Of a DNA stretch of 64,000 bases, positions 1 through 10,774 are shown one piece after another. The notes below the pieces were generated by a model. It did not search any database and was not told the origin of the DNA. It saw only the letters and a program-made list of their open reading frames with translations. The number at the start of each line of letters is the position of its first letter. Position 1 is the first letter of the stretch. This DNA is from Phycomyces nitens. Its lineage: Eukaryota > Mucoromycota > Mucoromycetes > Mucorales > Phycomycetaceae. The stretch lies in the NCBI GenBank assembly GCA_022702545.1, contig JAHRBC010000006.1, positions 62,001 to 126,000 of the forward strand. The letters run 5' to 3'. The translations under genes and the position numbers were made by a program.

Positions 1-189
1 TCCTGGGTCCATGCCGATCGCCTCAAGATTGCCAAATCCGATGATTTTCACAATACCTGGTATCACCCAACCCCTGCCCGTGCCCAGATGCGCCGTGACC
101 TTGTCTTGGATGCCTCTTCTGCCTTGCCGTTTTCCCTTGTGGATTCCTCTGTGGTTGATCGAGGACTATCAACAGTTTCGGGAGGGTGA
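1..189 (+). pseudogene. Gypsy pol C-terminal fragment (cut by window edge)
   Basis: Frame 1 is open from the first base and gives 62 residues before TGA at 187-189. It begins [20 protein letters not shown] and aligns residue for residue with the end of the minus-strand gypsy pol at 666-3515 ([20 protein letters not shown]). It is therefore the segment just after the integrase domain of a related element on the plus strand. The stop codon abuts an LTR that starts TGTCGG at 190, after a purine-rich gggaggg tract. Whether the rest of the element lies intact to the left of the window cannot be seen. Confidence 0.8.
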
Positions 190-500
190 TGTCGGACATT
201 ATTTTGATGAATCCGTAAAATCTGAAGATGATTAACCGCAGTACTTCTTTATGCGCAGTAACATCTTCCTGAGCATTAACCGCAGTACAATGTCTCTTCT
301 TTTATGAAAATATCATATAATAACTACTGCGGATAATGCGCAGTATTAGTTAGAGAACTATATAAGATAACCAAAGTCATAATAATAAAAAGTATCTTTT
401 ATCCTCTCTTTGATTTTACGTATACTCCTGTTTCCCCAGTGGGATTGACCTTTTGGCTTTGTTATAGTAAAAGGAAGACCATCCCAGATCAGGAACGACA
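190..500 (+). repeat. LTR of the partial plus-strand gypsy element (family 2, copy a)
   Basis: The repeat starts TGTCGG directly after the pol stop and ends GGAACGACA. It is homologous to 5810-6133, but its 5' end is shorter by about 20 bp. Inside are a TATA-like CTATATAAG near 359 and AATAAAAAG near 386. Its last 120 bp also resemble the inverted LTR of the neighbouring minus-strand element, so the two families are related. Confidence 0.75.
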
Positions 501-501
501 T

Positions 502-828
502 TGTCGTTTTGGATCTGGGTTGTTCTTCCAATGCTATAACACAGCCAATATTGGTCAAACCCACTGGGAATCGTAAACGAGGATAAAAGAGTAAAAAGAG
601 GATAGAAGATAGATACTTTTTATTCAATGAAATATTGTCCTCTTTTATATCTTTTCTAAACCCACTCAGCCATCATAAATGTCTGTTTCGGTTTCTAATC
701 TACTTTTGTTATAACTAATGTCTTCTAGGTCTTCAGAGAGCAAAAGGGAATCAATTCGGTCGTCGTTCTCAAAAGAGAACTCTGTGTAATTGTCATCCTG
801 ATTGGCTGACATTAATTCAGGCACGACA
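502..828 (-). repeat. 3' LTR of the gypsy element
   Basis: It has TG...CA ends (TGTCG/CGACA in both orientations) and is 327 bp long, matching 5481-5807. On the minus strand it holds a TATA-like GATATAAAAG near 640 and AATAAAAAG near 620. The pol frame runs 163 bp into it and stops at 666, so the last residues of Pol are LTR-encoded. Confidence 0.92.
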
Positions 829-3515
829 TCATCCCCTCCCCAAACTGTTGATCGTCCCCGAGCAACTAAGGAATCATCAATGACCGAGACATCCAAGGGG
901 GAAGAGGCAGCAGCAAGTAAATCTCGATGGGTCTGAGCACGGGAAGCAGTAGGATGGAACCAAGTCTGGGAGACCACATCGACCTTGGCCAGTTTCAATC
1001 GATCTGCATGAACCCATGAAGTGTAAGGGACACCTTCAACAGTTGTCAGCTTGTATACATCGGTATCCGGGTTCTTGTCAATGACCACATAGGGACCCAT
1101 CCAATTGTATTCTAGCCCAAACTTGTTCTCGTGGCGCATGAGGACATGGGCGCCGATTGCAAACGAGTGAGGCTTCATAACGGCATCCCAACGCTCTTTG
1201 TCTTGTAGGCTGTTGGTTCGGACACGAGACTCAGCTTCTTCGCGGGCTTTACACAGGTTACGTAAGTAGGTCAGGGCATCATTGGCAAGGACTTGAGGAT
1301 CATCTGGTAGATCGCCACTCATAAAGGGTCGGAGAGGATCACCAGGAAGGCGCGGTTCATGACCATACGTGAGGAAGAAGGGGCTGAAACCAGTAGTACG
1401 ATGTTTGCGAATGTGACAGGCCAAGAGAGCAGTGTCCAAATATTCATCCCAACGATGAATGGCACCGTGAACATACTTTCGCAACATTTGCTTGAGAATT
1501 CCATTCAGGCGCTCACATTTACCATTGGTTCTTGGGTGGAAGGCCGATGTGAACTTGTGATGTACCTTAATCTGATCAGTGTAGTGGAGGAGAATCTTGG
1601 ACATAAAGTTCGCTCCACAATCCGTGAGTATCTCATCTGGGCAACCAAAACGCATGACGATCTCTTCATACAGGAACTTCGCAATAGCTTCTCCAGTGGC
1701 ATCGGGCACAGCACGGGCAATAGGCCAGTTCGTGGCATAGTCCACAGCGACTAATATCCAGCGATTTCCCTTGATGGTGGTTGGTAACTCTCCAATGAAG
1801 TCAAGATGCCAGCGTGAAAAGGCAGGGGGCACATCCAACGGCTTCATTGGTGCATGGTGGATGTTTCGTTCAGCATTCGAGGCTAACTGACACTGAGGGC
1901 ACTTTGCAAGCCAGTCTTGAATATCCGTGCGCATCCCTGGCCACCACCAACGTTTCTTTATCAGATCATACACCGTTGTTTCACCAGCATGGCCAAAACC
2001 CTTATGGAAGTTATCAACAAGATTGGCTCGGCGGGCAAACAACACATAGCGGATTTCTTGGAAGCCATCACCAAACTTAACACGCCGGAATACTTTTTGG
2101 TCGTGTATCACAAAACGAGATCTTTGTCTTTGCAGCAGTTCCTTGTAATCCTCAGGCCATTCTTCCTCTGGATGTGTGTACAGCTTCGGCCAGTCGGATT
2201 CATCGGGTATCTGGGATACATACAAGTAATCGGGTTCCATTGACTCTGGAGCCATGTCCTCACTCTCGGGACCACCAATACGGGACAGGACATCAGGTAC
2301 ATTGTTATCTTTACCCGGTTTGTACTCGATTGTGGGGTCATAGAGTTCCAGTTCTGAGATCCAACGGACAAGGCGGGGAGTCGGCTTCACTTGGCTTTGG
2401 AAGTACTTTAAAGGCAAGTGATCTGTGAACACAGTAAAGGGCTTTCCTTCTATCAGACAGCGCCAGCTACGAAGTGCATGGAGTATACCAAGGAGCTCAC
2501 GTTCTTGTGCCGGGTATGACCGTTCAGCTTTGGACAGCTTCTTGGATTCAAAGGCTAGCGGTTTCCAGGTACCAGTTTCATCCTGTTGCAGTAACACTGC
2601 ACCAACACCAAAATCTGAAGCATCAGTTTCTACTCGGAAAGGCTTATCCATGTCTGGAGCAAGGAGGACTGGAGCACTTGTGAGCTTTTCCTTGAGGAGC
2701 TCGAAACTTGCTTGACATTCATCAGTCCACACAATAGGTCGTCGTTTAGGACCAACACCACGGGTGAGGTCCGTCAGCGGGGCAGCAATACCAGCAAATC
2801 CAGGGATAAACCGACAATAGTGTTGGGCCAAACCGATAAACTGGCGAACTTCTTGGACATTTGTAGGAGCGATCCAGTTCTGCACAGCTTTGACTTTATC
2901 GGGAGAGGGAAGAATACCTAGTGCCGAGACTTGGAAACCGAGGAATACCAATTCTTGCTTATTAAATTTGCACTTCTTGAGATTGGCCACTAGTTTCGCT
3001 TCTCTCAACCGGTTCAGGACATGTCGGACGTGCTTCTCATGGTCCTCTGGAGTCTTACTGAAAATCAATATGTCATCAAGATACACCAATGCAAATTCAT
3101 CAAGGCAGTCACCAAGAACATTGTTCATCAAGTGCTGAAATGTAGGCGGGGCATTGGTGAGACCAAACGGGAGAACCAAGAACTCATACTGGCCATAACG
3201 AGTGTTGAAAGCCGTTTTAGGGACATCGGATGGTTGGATTCGGACTTGGTGGTAACCACTTTTCAGGTCCAAGCTAGTGAAATGGTTTGAACCACGAAGT
3301 CGTTCCAGACACTCATCGATTCGCGGCAGCGGGTGGTTGTTACGGATTGTCACTTTGTTTAGGGCTCGGTAATCAACACACATACGCATGGCACCGTCTT
3401 TCTTTTTGACAAACAGAATCGGGGCACCCCAAGGAGATGAACTAGGACGAATCAGACCGAGATCCAGAAGTTCTTTGAGCTGCTTTTTCAGTTCATCAAG
3501 CTCTCGTGGACTCAT
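666..3515 (-). CDS. pol: Gypsy Pol: reverse transcriptase, RNase H, integrase
   Basis: 949 residues. It copies element RNA into DNA and inserts it. Order: reverse transcriptase (about 1-180, catalytic YLDD in [11 protein letters not shown] near 148); RNase H (about 290-410, with TDAS, RELLG, TDHLPL and PDVLSR supplying the acidic residues); integrase with an HHCC zinc region (GHAGE ... CPQCQ, about 500-550), a DDE core ([22 protein letters not shown]) and a GPYVV motif near 830. No chromodomain is visible. The ATG overlaps the protease stop as ATGA, so termination-reinitiation is the likely way of translation. The C-terminal 50 or so residues are acidic, encoded inside the 3' LTR, and unlike known Pol domains. 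The frame is intact. Confidence 0.95.
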   Translation of the reverse strand: MSPRELDELKKQLKELLDLGLIRPSSSPWGAPILFVKKKDGAMRMCVDYRALNKVTIRNNHPLPRIDECLERLRGSNHFTSLDLKSGYHQVRIQPSDVPKTAFNTRYGQYEFLVLPFGLTNAPPTFQHLMNNVLGDCLDEFALVYLDDILIFSKTPEDHEKHVRHVLNRLREAKLVANLKKCKFNKQELVFLGFQVSALGILPSPDKVKAVQNWIAPTNVQEVRQFIGLAQHYCRFIPGFAGIAAPLTDLTRGVGPKRRPIVWTDECQASFELLKEKLTSAPVLLAPDMDKPFRVETDASDFGVGAVLLQQDETGTWKPLAFESKKLSKAERSYPAQERELLGILHALRSWRCLIEGKPFTVFTDHLPLKYFQSQVKPTPRLVRWISELELYDPTIEYKPGKDNNVPDVLSRIGGPESEDMAPESMEPDYLYVSQIPDESDWPKLYTHPEEEWPEDYKELLQRQRSRFVIHDQKVFRRVKFGDGFQEIRYVLFARRANLVDNFHKGFGHAGETTVYDLIKKRWWWPGMRTDIQDWLAKCPQCQLASNAERNIHHAPMKPLDVPPAFSRWHLDFIGELPTTIKGNRWILVAVDYATNWPIARAVPDATGEAIAKFLYEEIVMRFGCPDEILTDCGANFMSKILLHYTDQIKVHHKFTSAFHPRTNGKCERLNGILKQMLRKYVHGAIHRWDEYLDTALLACHIRKHRTTGFSPFFLTYGHEPRLPGDPLRPFMSGDLPDDPQVLANDALTYLRNLCKAREEAESRVRTNSLQDKERWDAVMKPHSFAIGAHVLMRHENKFGLEYNWMGPYVVIDKNPDTDVYKLTTVEGVPYTSWVHADRLKLAKVDVVSQTWFHPTASRAQTHRDLLAAASSPLDVSVIDDSLVARGRSTVWGGDDVVPELMSANQDDNYTEFSFENDDRIDSLLLSEDLEDISYNKSRLETETDIYDG
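829..844 (-). other. Polypurine tract of the gypsy element
   Basis: On the minus strand TTTGGGGAGGGGATGA lies immediately before the 3' LTR start. This is the expected position and composition for the plus-strand DNA primer of an LTR retrotransposon. Confidence 0.7.
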
Positions 3516-4321
3516 CTTGAAGGGGGCTTGCTGGTTGGCTCGGCTTCTCCAGTGTTGATGACATGCTGAACATCACGATCAGGTGGCAATCCTGGTAAAC
3601 CTTCCAGAAACACATCGTCAAACTCCTTAACCAGACCGTTCCACTTATCATCCGGAGATTGCTCGCCAGGTTGACCTTTAAAGTGGACTAGGTAACATTC
3701 AGCTTCATTCTTCTTGACCAGTTTCTGCGTTTGCTTAGCGGAGATTACATAGTGCAATTGTGGCTTGACTGGGCGAGTGTTCTGGGGGCTAAGGACAAAC
3801 TCTTGGCCATTTTGCTGTAGATGCCATCGATCATGTTGCCAATCTGGTACTGGCTTTGCCTTTTGCAACCAAGTACGGCCGAGGATCAGGTCAAACTTTG
3901 TCGGGAACACATATGCGTCGATTGTGTCTTGGTAACCATTAAGAGAGAGCAGGAGTGAGGCTTTCTGGTTGATCGTTGTTAGATGACCACCAGCAGTTTC
4001 TACGGGGCGTCCAGAGATTCGTTCAACGTTCTTAATTTGATCAGTAATGCGGGGGGACACATAGTTGGCACTTGCACCACTGTCAATGAGAACGGAAATT
4101 GATTGACCATTGTGTGTAGCCATATATAGAGGCAGGTCCGTATCAATAGCAGCATTTAGTTCCTCCAAAAATTGCCGATCCAATGCAAATTCACAATCTT
4201 CTTCATTAGGCACAGACACAAGGGTCTCAGGTGGGACAACAACATAGGGAAGAACAGGTTCTTTATTAATCATATCAGAGGGCTCAGTTAAATTACTAGC
4301 CTCATGGGAGGGTTTATCCAA
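3512..4321 (-). CDS. Gypsy aspartic protease ORF
   Basis: 269 residues. It carries a retropepsin-like fold signature: [12 protein letters not shown] near residue 78 (catalytic Asp in DSG), followed by a [11 protein letters not shown] flap/core segment near 145. The role would be to cleave the Gag and Pol polyproteins inside particles. It is a separate reading frame with its own ATG, 20 nt after the gag stop. It ends in TGA within ATGA, the start codon of pol. Three separate frames (gag, protease, pol) differ from the usual single frameshift between gag and pol. The residues after about 190 probably form a linker to the reverse transcriptase. Confidence 0.88.
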   Translation of the reverse strand: MDKPSHEASNLTEPSDMINKEPVLPYVVVPPETLVSVPNEEDCEFALDRQFLEELNAAIDTDLPLYMATHNGQSISVLIDSGASANYVSPRITDQIKNVERISGRPVETAGGHLTTINQKASLLLSLNGYQDTIDAYVFPTKFDLILGRTWLQKAKPVPDWQHDRWHLQQNGQEFVLSPQNTRPVKPQLHYVISAKQTQKLVKKNEAECYLVHFKGQPGEQSPDDKWNGLVKEFDDVFLEGLPGLPPDRDVQHVINTGEAEPTSKPPSR

Positions 4322-4341
4322 GGAACACAGCTGACCTCCCT

Positions 4342-5445
4342 TTACAGCTGTGTTTGCCGAAAATCCTTCTTCCGGCCATGTTGCTCGTCCAACTTCCTGA
4401 TCGCCTCAATGCGCTCTCTGCAGTTTCGATGGATGTGACCCCGTTTCTCACACCAGTGACAAGTCACTTCGGAACGGGTCTGTGCGGGGCGGTTGTTATA
4501 CTGGCGGTTTGAGGACGAGCGGTTCTGGTGGAAACCACGGCGACCATCCACGGCGTCCAAGTCCATGGGAACCACATCGTTGGGCTGGTAGTATTGCTGG
4601 GCCACAGGTCGTTCGGCATACATGCCATGAAAACTGGTCTGTCGGCCACTCTCATAGGCCAGTGCCATACGGACGGCATCATCCAAGTCCAAGGGTTGCA
4701 GGGTAATGACATGGAAACGGATGTCAGGCTGGAGACCACGGATGAACCGGTCTTGGGCTTCATCTTCGTTCATTATAGGAATTTCCAGCTGAATATCCCG
4801 GAACAGGTTCACATAGGTCTCTACCGAGGTGGTTTGCAACAGGCTTGCAAGTCGGTCTCTTGCAGACAGTTGGGTGTGGGACGGACGGAACTGGGCAGAT
4901 ATGCGTGATTTGAATGCCTCCCATTCCTTTGGGCATCGGTCTTGCATCTCGAGACGTTGCCACCATGTGCTGGCTTGTCTCCTCAGGAGGTTTACAGCAT
5001 AGCTGCACTTGTCTTCGGAAGACATCCCATAATAGGAAGCATAGCGTTCCACGGAGTACAACCAGCCATCTAGGATGGAGGCCGAGCGTTCACCAAAATA
5101 GCAATCGGGTTGCTTCAACGTTGGCTTGGGCGTTGCCTTCTGCGTCTGCGTCTGCATTGCTTGCTTGAATGCTTTGGCCATCATCTTCACCATTTCGCTG
5201 TTTCCGTCGGAAGTGGACATTCTTTTCAATAGGTTATTCGCGATTTCTTCTGCTTGCTTGGACCAGAATTCTTCTCTCTTGGGAGTGGTCTTGAGTCTTA
5301 ATTCCTGGGGAATACTCTTTACGGTACGGATTGCTTGGTAAGTCTTGATATGTTCTGCGGGTAACCTTGCTTGTACACGCTCTTCAACTTCAAAATTTCT
5401 CAGGTCTTTCTCGGTGAACTCTTGTTGTTCAGCGGCAGTGCTCAT
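4342..5445 (-). CDS. gag: Gypsy Gag with CCHC zinc knuckle
   Basis: 367 residues. The middle part (about 115-275) contains a retrotransposon capsid-like region, including the WWQRLE segment and FIRGLQPDIR. A single zinc knuckle CHWCEKRGHIHRNC lies near residue 330. The protein should form the particle and bind element RNA. The ATG is 35 nt downstream of the 5' LTR, which leaves a very short leader with the primer site. The next frame, protease, starts 20 nt after the stop. Confidence 0.92.
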   Translation of the reverse strand: MSTAAEQQEFTEKDLRNFEVEERVQARLPAEHIKTYQAIRTVKSIPQELRLKTTPKREEFWSKQAEEIANNLLKRMSTSDGNSEMVKMMAKAFKQAMQTQTQKATPKPTLKQPDCYFGERSASILDGWLYSVERYASYYGMSSEDKCSYAVNLLRRQASTWWQRLEMQDRCPKEWEAFKSRISAQFRPSHTQLSARDRLASLLQTTSVETYVNLFRDIQLEIPIMNEDEAQDRFIRGLQPDIRFHVITLQPLDLDDAVRMALAYESGRQTSFHGMYAERPVAQQYYQPNDVVPMDLDAVDGRRGFHQNRSSSNRQYNNRPAQTRSEVTCHWCEKRGHIHRNCRERIEAIRKLDEQHGRKKDFRQTQL

Positions 5446-5462
5446 TAATTCAGGGGAAGGAT

Positions 5463-5478
5463 CTTGCTTCAGCTACCA
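5463..5478 (-). other. Primer binding site of the gypsy element
   Basis: On the minus strand TGGTAGCTGAAGC begins two bases after the 5' LTR. TGGTAGC complements the 3' end GCTACCA of fungal initiator tRNA-Met, as in Ty1/Ty3. Complementarity beyond seven bases cannot be judged here. Confidence 0.6.
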
Positions 5479-5480
5479 AT

Positions 5481-5807
5481 TGTCGTTTTGGATCTGGGTT
5501 GTTCTTCCAATGCTATAACACAGCCAATATTGGTCAAACCCACTGGGAATCGTAAACGAGGATAAAAGAGTAAAAAGAGGATAGAAGATAGATACTTTTT
5601 ATTCAATGAAATATTGTCCTCTTTTATATCTTTTCTAAACCCACTCAGCCATCATAAATGTCTGTTTCGGTTTCTAATCTACTTTTGTTATAACTAATGT
5701 CTTCTAGGTCTTCAGAGAGCAAAAGGGAATCAATTCGGTCGTCGTTCTCAAAAGAGAACTCTGTGTAATTGTCATCCTGATTGGCTGACATTAATTCAGG
5801 CACGACA
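5481..5807 (-). repeat. 5' LTR of the gypsy element
   Basis: 327 bp, reading as an exact copy of 502-828. On the minus strand it should drive element transcription from the TATA-like box near 5619. It is followed by the primer site and the gag start. Confidence 0.92.
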
Positions 5808-5809
5808 TG

Positions 5810-6133
5810 TGTTGTTCCTGATCTTTATCAGACATTATTTTGATGAATCTGTAAAATCTGATGATTAACCGCAGTACTTCTTTATGCGCAGTAACATCTT
5901 CCTGAGCATTAACCACAGTATAATGTCTCTTCTTTTATTAAAATATCATATAATAGCTACTGCAGATAATGCGCAGTATTAGTTAGAAAACTATATAAGA
6001 TAACGAAAGTCATAACAATAAAAAGTATCTTTTATCCTGTCTTTGATTTTACGTATACTCCTGTTTCCCCAGTGGGATTGACCTTTTGGCTTTGTTATAG
6101 TAAAAGGAAGACCATCCCAGATCAGGAACAACA
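5810..6133 (+). repeat. LTR family 2, copy b
   Basis: The ends are short inverted repeats, TGTTGTTCCTGATC and GATCAGGAACAACA. From about 5840 it matches 193-500 closely. It appears solo, as no coding sequence of its element follows. No convincing target duplication was found. Confidence 0.75.
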
Positions 6134-6292
6134 AAGTGTTGTGGCCAAGAGTGAAGTGCCACCCAAAACCTTTATAATCACCAAGTAGCTCTAACAATAT
6201 CATTGTTTGTATCTGTCTTCCTCTCGTTTCAATGTCTTAGTTGACATTTTGTATTATTGTGTGTTATGTAAACACAGTCGTTCACTACGGCG
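6134..6292. other. Intergenic flank, possible start of a split LTR
   Basis: No coding signal. TGTTGTGGCC at 6137 could begin an LTR that resumes at 10174, after the inserted element, with TATAAATACTCG and CAATAAAAAGG and ends near 10264 (TTCTACAAC). This is weakly supported. Confidence 0.3.
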
Positions 6293-9200
6293 AGAGGAGT
6301 GGGAACAGCTACCGAAACGGTAACATAACTGCCGTTTTTTCTGATTTTAGACTGCTTTTTCTCCGCAGATTGTGGTTGAAAGGTAATGTCATCGATCCCG
6401 ATTCATAAAAGTCACATGGAATCTCTTTTCCTCTGGCAATGAGGTAGTTGTAGTACCATAGAAAGGGCTCGTAAAATTTTAGGTAACGTTGTTTATCGAA
6501 ATGAGCATTTTATTTGGTGTTGAAGATGTTGCGCATTCTTGAGAAAAATAATTTTTGTCCTGTGTGAACAAAACGGTAACATAACTACCGTTTTTGAAAC
6601 CGAATTTTTGTTTTTGACATTATTAGCTGCTTTATTTTATTTGGTGTCCGTATAATAATATAAAGAAGTATAGAGAGGGCATTATAAAGAATGAATTATA
6701 GAATAGAGAGGCTACTCATGGTGACGCGTCAATTATTCTTGAATATGTAGTACAGTGCAATAAAATAGAATTATTTCCGTCTGGTAGGTATTGATTGAGT
6801 CGTTGATGTTGGACGTCATCTACATTAACAACTGCAAATGTCGGTTGTAGTATATAGCCCGTTGTACAAAGTACGGGCTGCTACTTTATTTCTGCTACAT
6901 ACAAGTCATCGTTTGCAATGCCGTGCTCCTTCATGAGTTTTTTCTAAAGTAACAAAGTATTGACTAGAGTCTTAATCTCTATACTAAAAGTAGAGATGAA
7001 CAATACTAATGAGCTGGTTTTCATTAGTTATATTGTGATTACTAGGTAAGCATGTACAAATAGCAAGTGATTCTTACTTTGTGTTTTTACTAATACTATA
7101 TTTATTTTCTACAAGGACAAGGGGGTGTTGGGTGGTGATTGTTGGTGCTAATCTTGCCGATTGGGTATTTAAATGAAGAATGCAAAGTTGAATCCGTCCA
7201 ATGATGGACATTAACAATGACAGTAGAAAAATCAACCTCCATAGCATTCAAATCAGTATGTCACAGGTAATAACTAAACAGAACTTCATTTATACTATTC
7301 TTATGCCATGTATAACATTAATATTTAAATAGAAAAATTGACTGAAAAGCTTACACAGTTGGTCACCACTTCTCCCATTGAAAATATCCCAAAAACGAGC
7401 TTTAGTATATGTATGTGGTTACAAAAGTTTAATATTATGATACATACTCATTGCTATATTGATATAGCCGCGAATTTCAAAGTATCTAATGAGCTTATCC
7501 AGTTTACTTATAATTCTCTCTATGAATTGAGTGGAACAGCTTTGTAATGGGCCTCGGCGATTTATTATATGAAAAAAGGTGTGTCAGGTAATTTTGAATA
7601 GTTTATAAGAGACCGAGATATAGTCTTGCTATAAACTTGTTGGGAAAGTAAGTTGTGCAGATTCTTAAAGTGTATCTTATGGAAAAGGTAATAATCGATT
7701 GTAACAACAATAAAATACTATACTATGATTTAACTTGTGTTTTTATTTTATCTGGCAACGCAAAAGTTATATTAAGATACAAGGGCCATTCCTTTGTTCA
7801 CAATGTAAAGGATATGGTTATTATCCATGCTTGGCAAGTATCGGACAGCAAGCTATTTTATTAATATTTTTACCAAAAACCTTTGCAGTCAAATGAAGAT
7901 TGATCAACCCAAAGGGACATTCAAAAGTCAATAGTTTGTTAAAGTGTTTGGTTTGTATATATTTTTCATTTATTATAAATGGATATTTGGTATAAAAAGG
8001 GATCTATTGGACAAATACCTTGATTAGCTTGGTAAGTTAGCAATTGATACAGGTGGTGGTCTCAAAGAAAAGAGTAAACTTCATTTACATAATATGCTTT
8101 ATCATTAAGATCAAAAAATACGGCACAAGAGAACCCTAGAGAATAACCTTTGTTTTTGTTAATATTTTTCTCAAACCATCCTTTGACTATGAATCGCGGC
8201 ATCAACTAAAAGCATGGTCTTATATTATCAAACACTATTTAATTGACGAGAACACTATCCTATGGCCATAAAATAATATAATGGTCTATCTCAGAATCAA
8301 TATAAATATTATAGAATGCTGTGCACCAAAAGACTTGGAAAAGGCTTTACAATCAATAACCAAGCTCATAAATAAATAATAGAGAATAATAAAGTAAGTT
8401 GACTCTTTAATATATGTTTTGAATACACATTATAGTTAATACAATATTATTTATCACAATATAGCAGCAAAGTGCAAGTCGTTCTTTTCTTTTTGAAGAT
8501 GAGATGTTGCAACTTGGTGATGGCGTCGAATTAGCAATCATGACAGATGTGCAACGGGTGATTGCTTTGTTGATCATCTATTGCTAATCTAATGCCAATA
8601 TAATATTTCTACTCTTTAATATAGCTCTATACCACCAAAAACGAGTATTGTGTAAGTGCTAAGCAATAAAACAAGGGTTTAAGATTGTTCTTTTAGGCAA
8701 CTCTTATTGGCCCCGTTGCATTTTTAGCATATGCTTAGTGTGCTTTCTTTTTCTTTTTCTTTTTGCTTCTCTTGTCTTGTCTTTGCAATGACTCTTTGAA
8801 TTAAAACCAAATGAGCCTCCTTCATGTAAGATCGGCACGGTTATAAACACCTGATTGACATCCCGATTGAACCATCTTTAGCTCGATTACCTTTGATTTA
8901 GGAATGAAATGCAGCTCGCTCTTTTTCCCCCAGAAACAAAAGAGCGAAAACTTTTACGGCTATATTACAATACGGTTTGTCCTTTTTACACTTGGCAATC
9001 TCTGTAAGATATACACTTTTCTTTTCTAATGAGCTGATTACTCTGTTTGCTACAATGAGATTCGAATCAGTTTTGAATCATATGATTTGAATATGCCAAA
9101 GTTGATTTTCTATGGTAAGACGATTGTCTAATAATTATATTATTCTTCAACTAATTTTTCAGTACATATTCTATTGACCTCCTATTACATATAGTGTTTA

Positions 9201-10170
9201 TTTCTGGAGATCCCTTTCAGTATAATCATTCAAAACAAGAGGCATGGTATATTAATTGACAAGCATAATATATACTTGTAAGCAATACAAAATAATATAC
9301 TAGGTTTATATGATCGCTTCTTTTCTAACCACAATGAATTTTTAGCAATTGATGAATGCTAAGGATCATCTAATGTATATCAACGTAGTATTATTATGCA
9401 TGTATAGCTTATAACAAAGGTTTGTACTATATATGTTTTATAATATTAAATAGCATTAGTTTTAAGTATTTTTCTATAATAATTGTGCGCAAAATACGGT
9501 ATGAATTAAATCAAGACATTCTATAATAAAGAATAAACCATTCTTTCAAAAGAATGGTCGTAAAAGAATAGCAGAACCCATTATCAAATAGAGTACTATA
9601 AAAGAGAGGTTATAGTGTATAACGGAAGCATTTTTGGTTGGATAAAAAAACGGTAGTTATGTTACCAAAACGGTAGTTATCTGCCGTTTTTTTATTAGCA
9701 AAAAATGGTAGCTACTACCAAACTCGCCTTACACAGGGTCATATCCACCGTTTTGCCCCACCAAACAAACGGTAGCAATGTTACCAAAACGGCAGATATC
9801 TACCGTATTTTTAGTGAAGAAAAACAGTAGTTATGTTACCAAAACGGTAGTTATCTGCCGATTTTTTATTAGCAAAAAACGGTAGCTACTACCAAACTCG
9901 CCTTACACAGGGTCATATCCACCGTTTTGCCCCACCAAACAAACAGTAGCAATGTTACCAAAACGGCAGATAACTACCATTTTTTTAGTGAAGAAAAACG
10001 GTAGTTATGTGACCAAAACGGTAGTTATCTGCTGATTTTTGCCACTATAAAAATGGTAGCTACTACCAAATTCGCCTTACACAGGGTCATATCCACCGTT
10101 TTGCCCCACCAAAAAAACGGTAGTTATGTGACCAAAACGGTAGATAACTGCCGATTTCTTAGCCGTAGTA
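6293..10170. mobile_element. Non-autonomous CACTA-type element
   Basis: The left end is CACTACGGC. The right end is GCCGTAGTA, its inverse except for the terminal base. Both sides are flanked by GTT (6290-6292 and 10171-10173), giving the 3-bp duplication typical of the CACTA superfamily. Copies of ACGGTAACATAACTGCCG-type sequence lie near the left end (about 6319 and 6571). Many inverted counterparts (ACGGTAGTTATGTTACC) lie near the right end, like the subterminal transposase-binding repeats of CACTA elements. The interior is AT-rich, and its small frames (for example 7338-7547 and 7655-7864) show no recognisable protein. It must rely on a transposase encoded elsewhere. Confidence 0.7.
9640..10160. 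repeat. Subterminal 174-bp tandem repeat array
   Basis: About three units with a 174-bp period. The segment ACTCGCCTTACACAGGGTC recurs at about 9722, 9896 and (with one change) 10070. Each unit holds several direct and inverted ACGGTAG-type motifs and can fold into hairpins. It lies at the right end of the CACTA-type element. Confidence 0.85.
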
Positions 10171-10173
10171 GTT

Positions 10174-10692
10174 CTAGTATAAATACTCGTTAAGTTCCTA
10201 TCAATAAAAAGGATCTTTCTCAAGTTCAAAAACCTCTTCCAAATTGACTAGTTTTCTACAACTAGTCTCTTTTCCAACTTAGTGTCAAGTCTCAACTGGG
10301 TGTATCTTGCTAATACTTGACTTAGATAAGTTTTGCAATAGATCACCACCAACTAGGACATTTAGGATAAAATAGGAATATAGAGAATTGAATGCTTTTT
10401 ATTGATACAAATTGTTGTAGTATTTATACAGATTTTATAAGTGAAACTATCTAAACTAATTACTTTTTACTCAAGACACATTGGTTATCTCTTTATGAGA
10501 GGTGATAAGAATATGTCTTGGCTTTACAAAAAGGGGAACCAATCAGTATAACCTTGAAGACATATGTTAAAAGCATTACTGATTGGGTACCTGATTATCT
10601 GGGTTATTATTCGCTATGTCAACTCTGACATTAGCCTCCTAAAGTCATAACAAAAGAAATGACACAAAAATTGAGCGGGATAGGGCAAAATG
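10174..10692. other. Intergenic region with LTR-like control motifs
   Basis: No coding signal. GTATAAATACTCG followed by ATCAATAAAAAGG (about 10179-10217) looks like the TATA/poly(A) core of an LTR. A similar pair in inverted orientation lies at about 10390-10435. The rest is anonymous. Confidence 0.35.
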
Positions 10693-10764
10693 TTCCCCAA
10701 CGGGGAATTGAACCCCGGCCACGACGGTGAGAGCGTCGGATCCTAGCCACTAGACCATTGAGGA
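10693..10764 (-). tRNA. tRNA-Glu (anticodon CTC)
   Basis: 72 nt. Acceptor stem TCCTCAA pairs with TTGGGGA, with discriminator A and no encoded CCA. The anticodon loop CTCTCAC is closed by CGACG/CGTCG, giving anticodon CTC. The T arm has GGGG/CCCC around the loop TTCAATT, and the D arm contains TAGTGGCTAGGA. A TTTT terminator follows within a few bases on the minus strand. No intron. An LTR-like repeat begins 10 bp upstream of the mature 5' end. Confidence 0.96.
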
Positions 10765-10774
10765 TGGTATATTG

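Larger units (their letters stand above)
502..5807 (-). mobile_element. Full-length Ty3/gypsy LTR retrotransposon
   Basis: A complete minus-strand element: 5' LTR 5481-5807, primer binding site, gag, protease, RT-RNase H-integrase, polypurine tract and 3' LTR 502-828. By eye the two 327-bp LTRs are identical. All three reading frames are open and the catalytic residues are present, so it looks young and possibly competent. I found no 5-bp target duplication: GACAT lies on the left and TGTGT on the right. The flanks are two different copies of a related LTR, which suggests insertion into, or recombination with, that older element. Confidence 0.93.

Noticed and set aside
358..627. Minus-strand frame of 89 codons
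   Set aside because: It spans the junction of two LTRs and has a counterpart in the other LTR copy (5991-6203). It has no retroelement or host protein signature.
1359..2243. Plus-strand frames over the gypsy pol gene
   Set aside because: They are antisense shadows of a gene whose minus-strand frame carries clear integrase and RNase H motifs.
7338..7864. Two 69-codon plus-strand frames inside the non-autonomous CACTA element
   Set aside because: No motif, no splice structure and no similarity to ORF A, B or C. Length is near chance for AT-rich DNA of this size.
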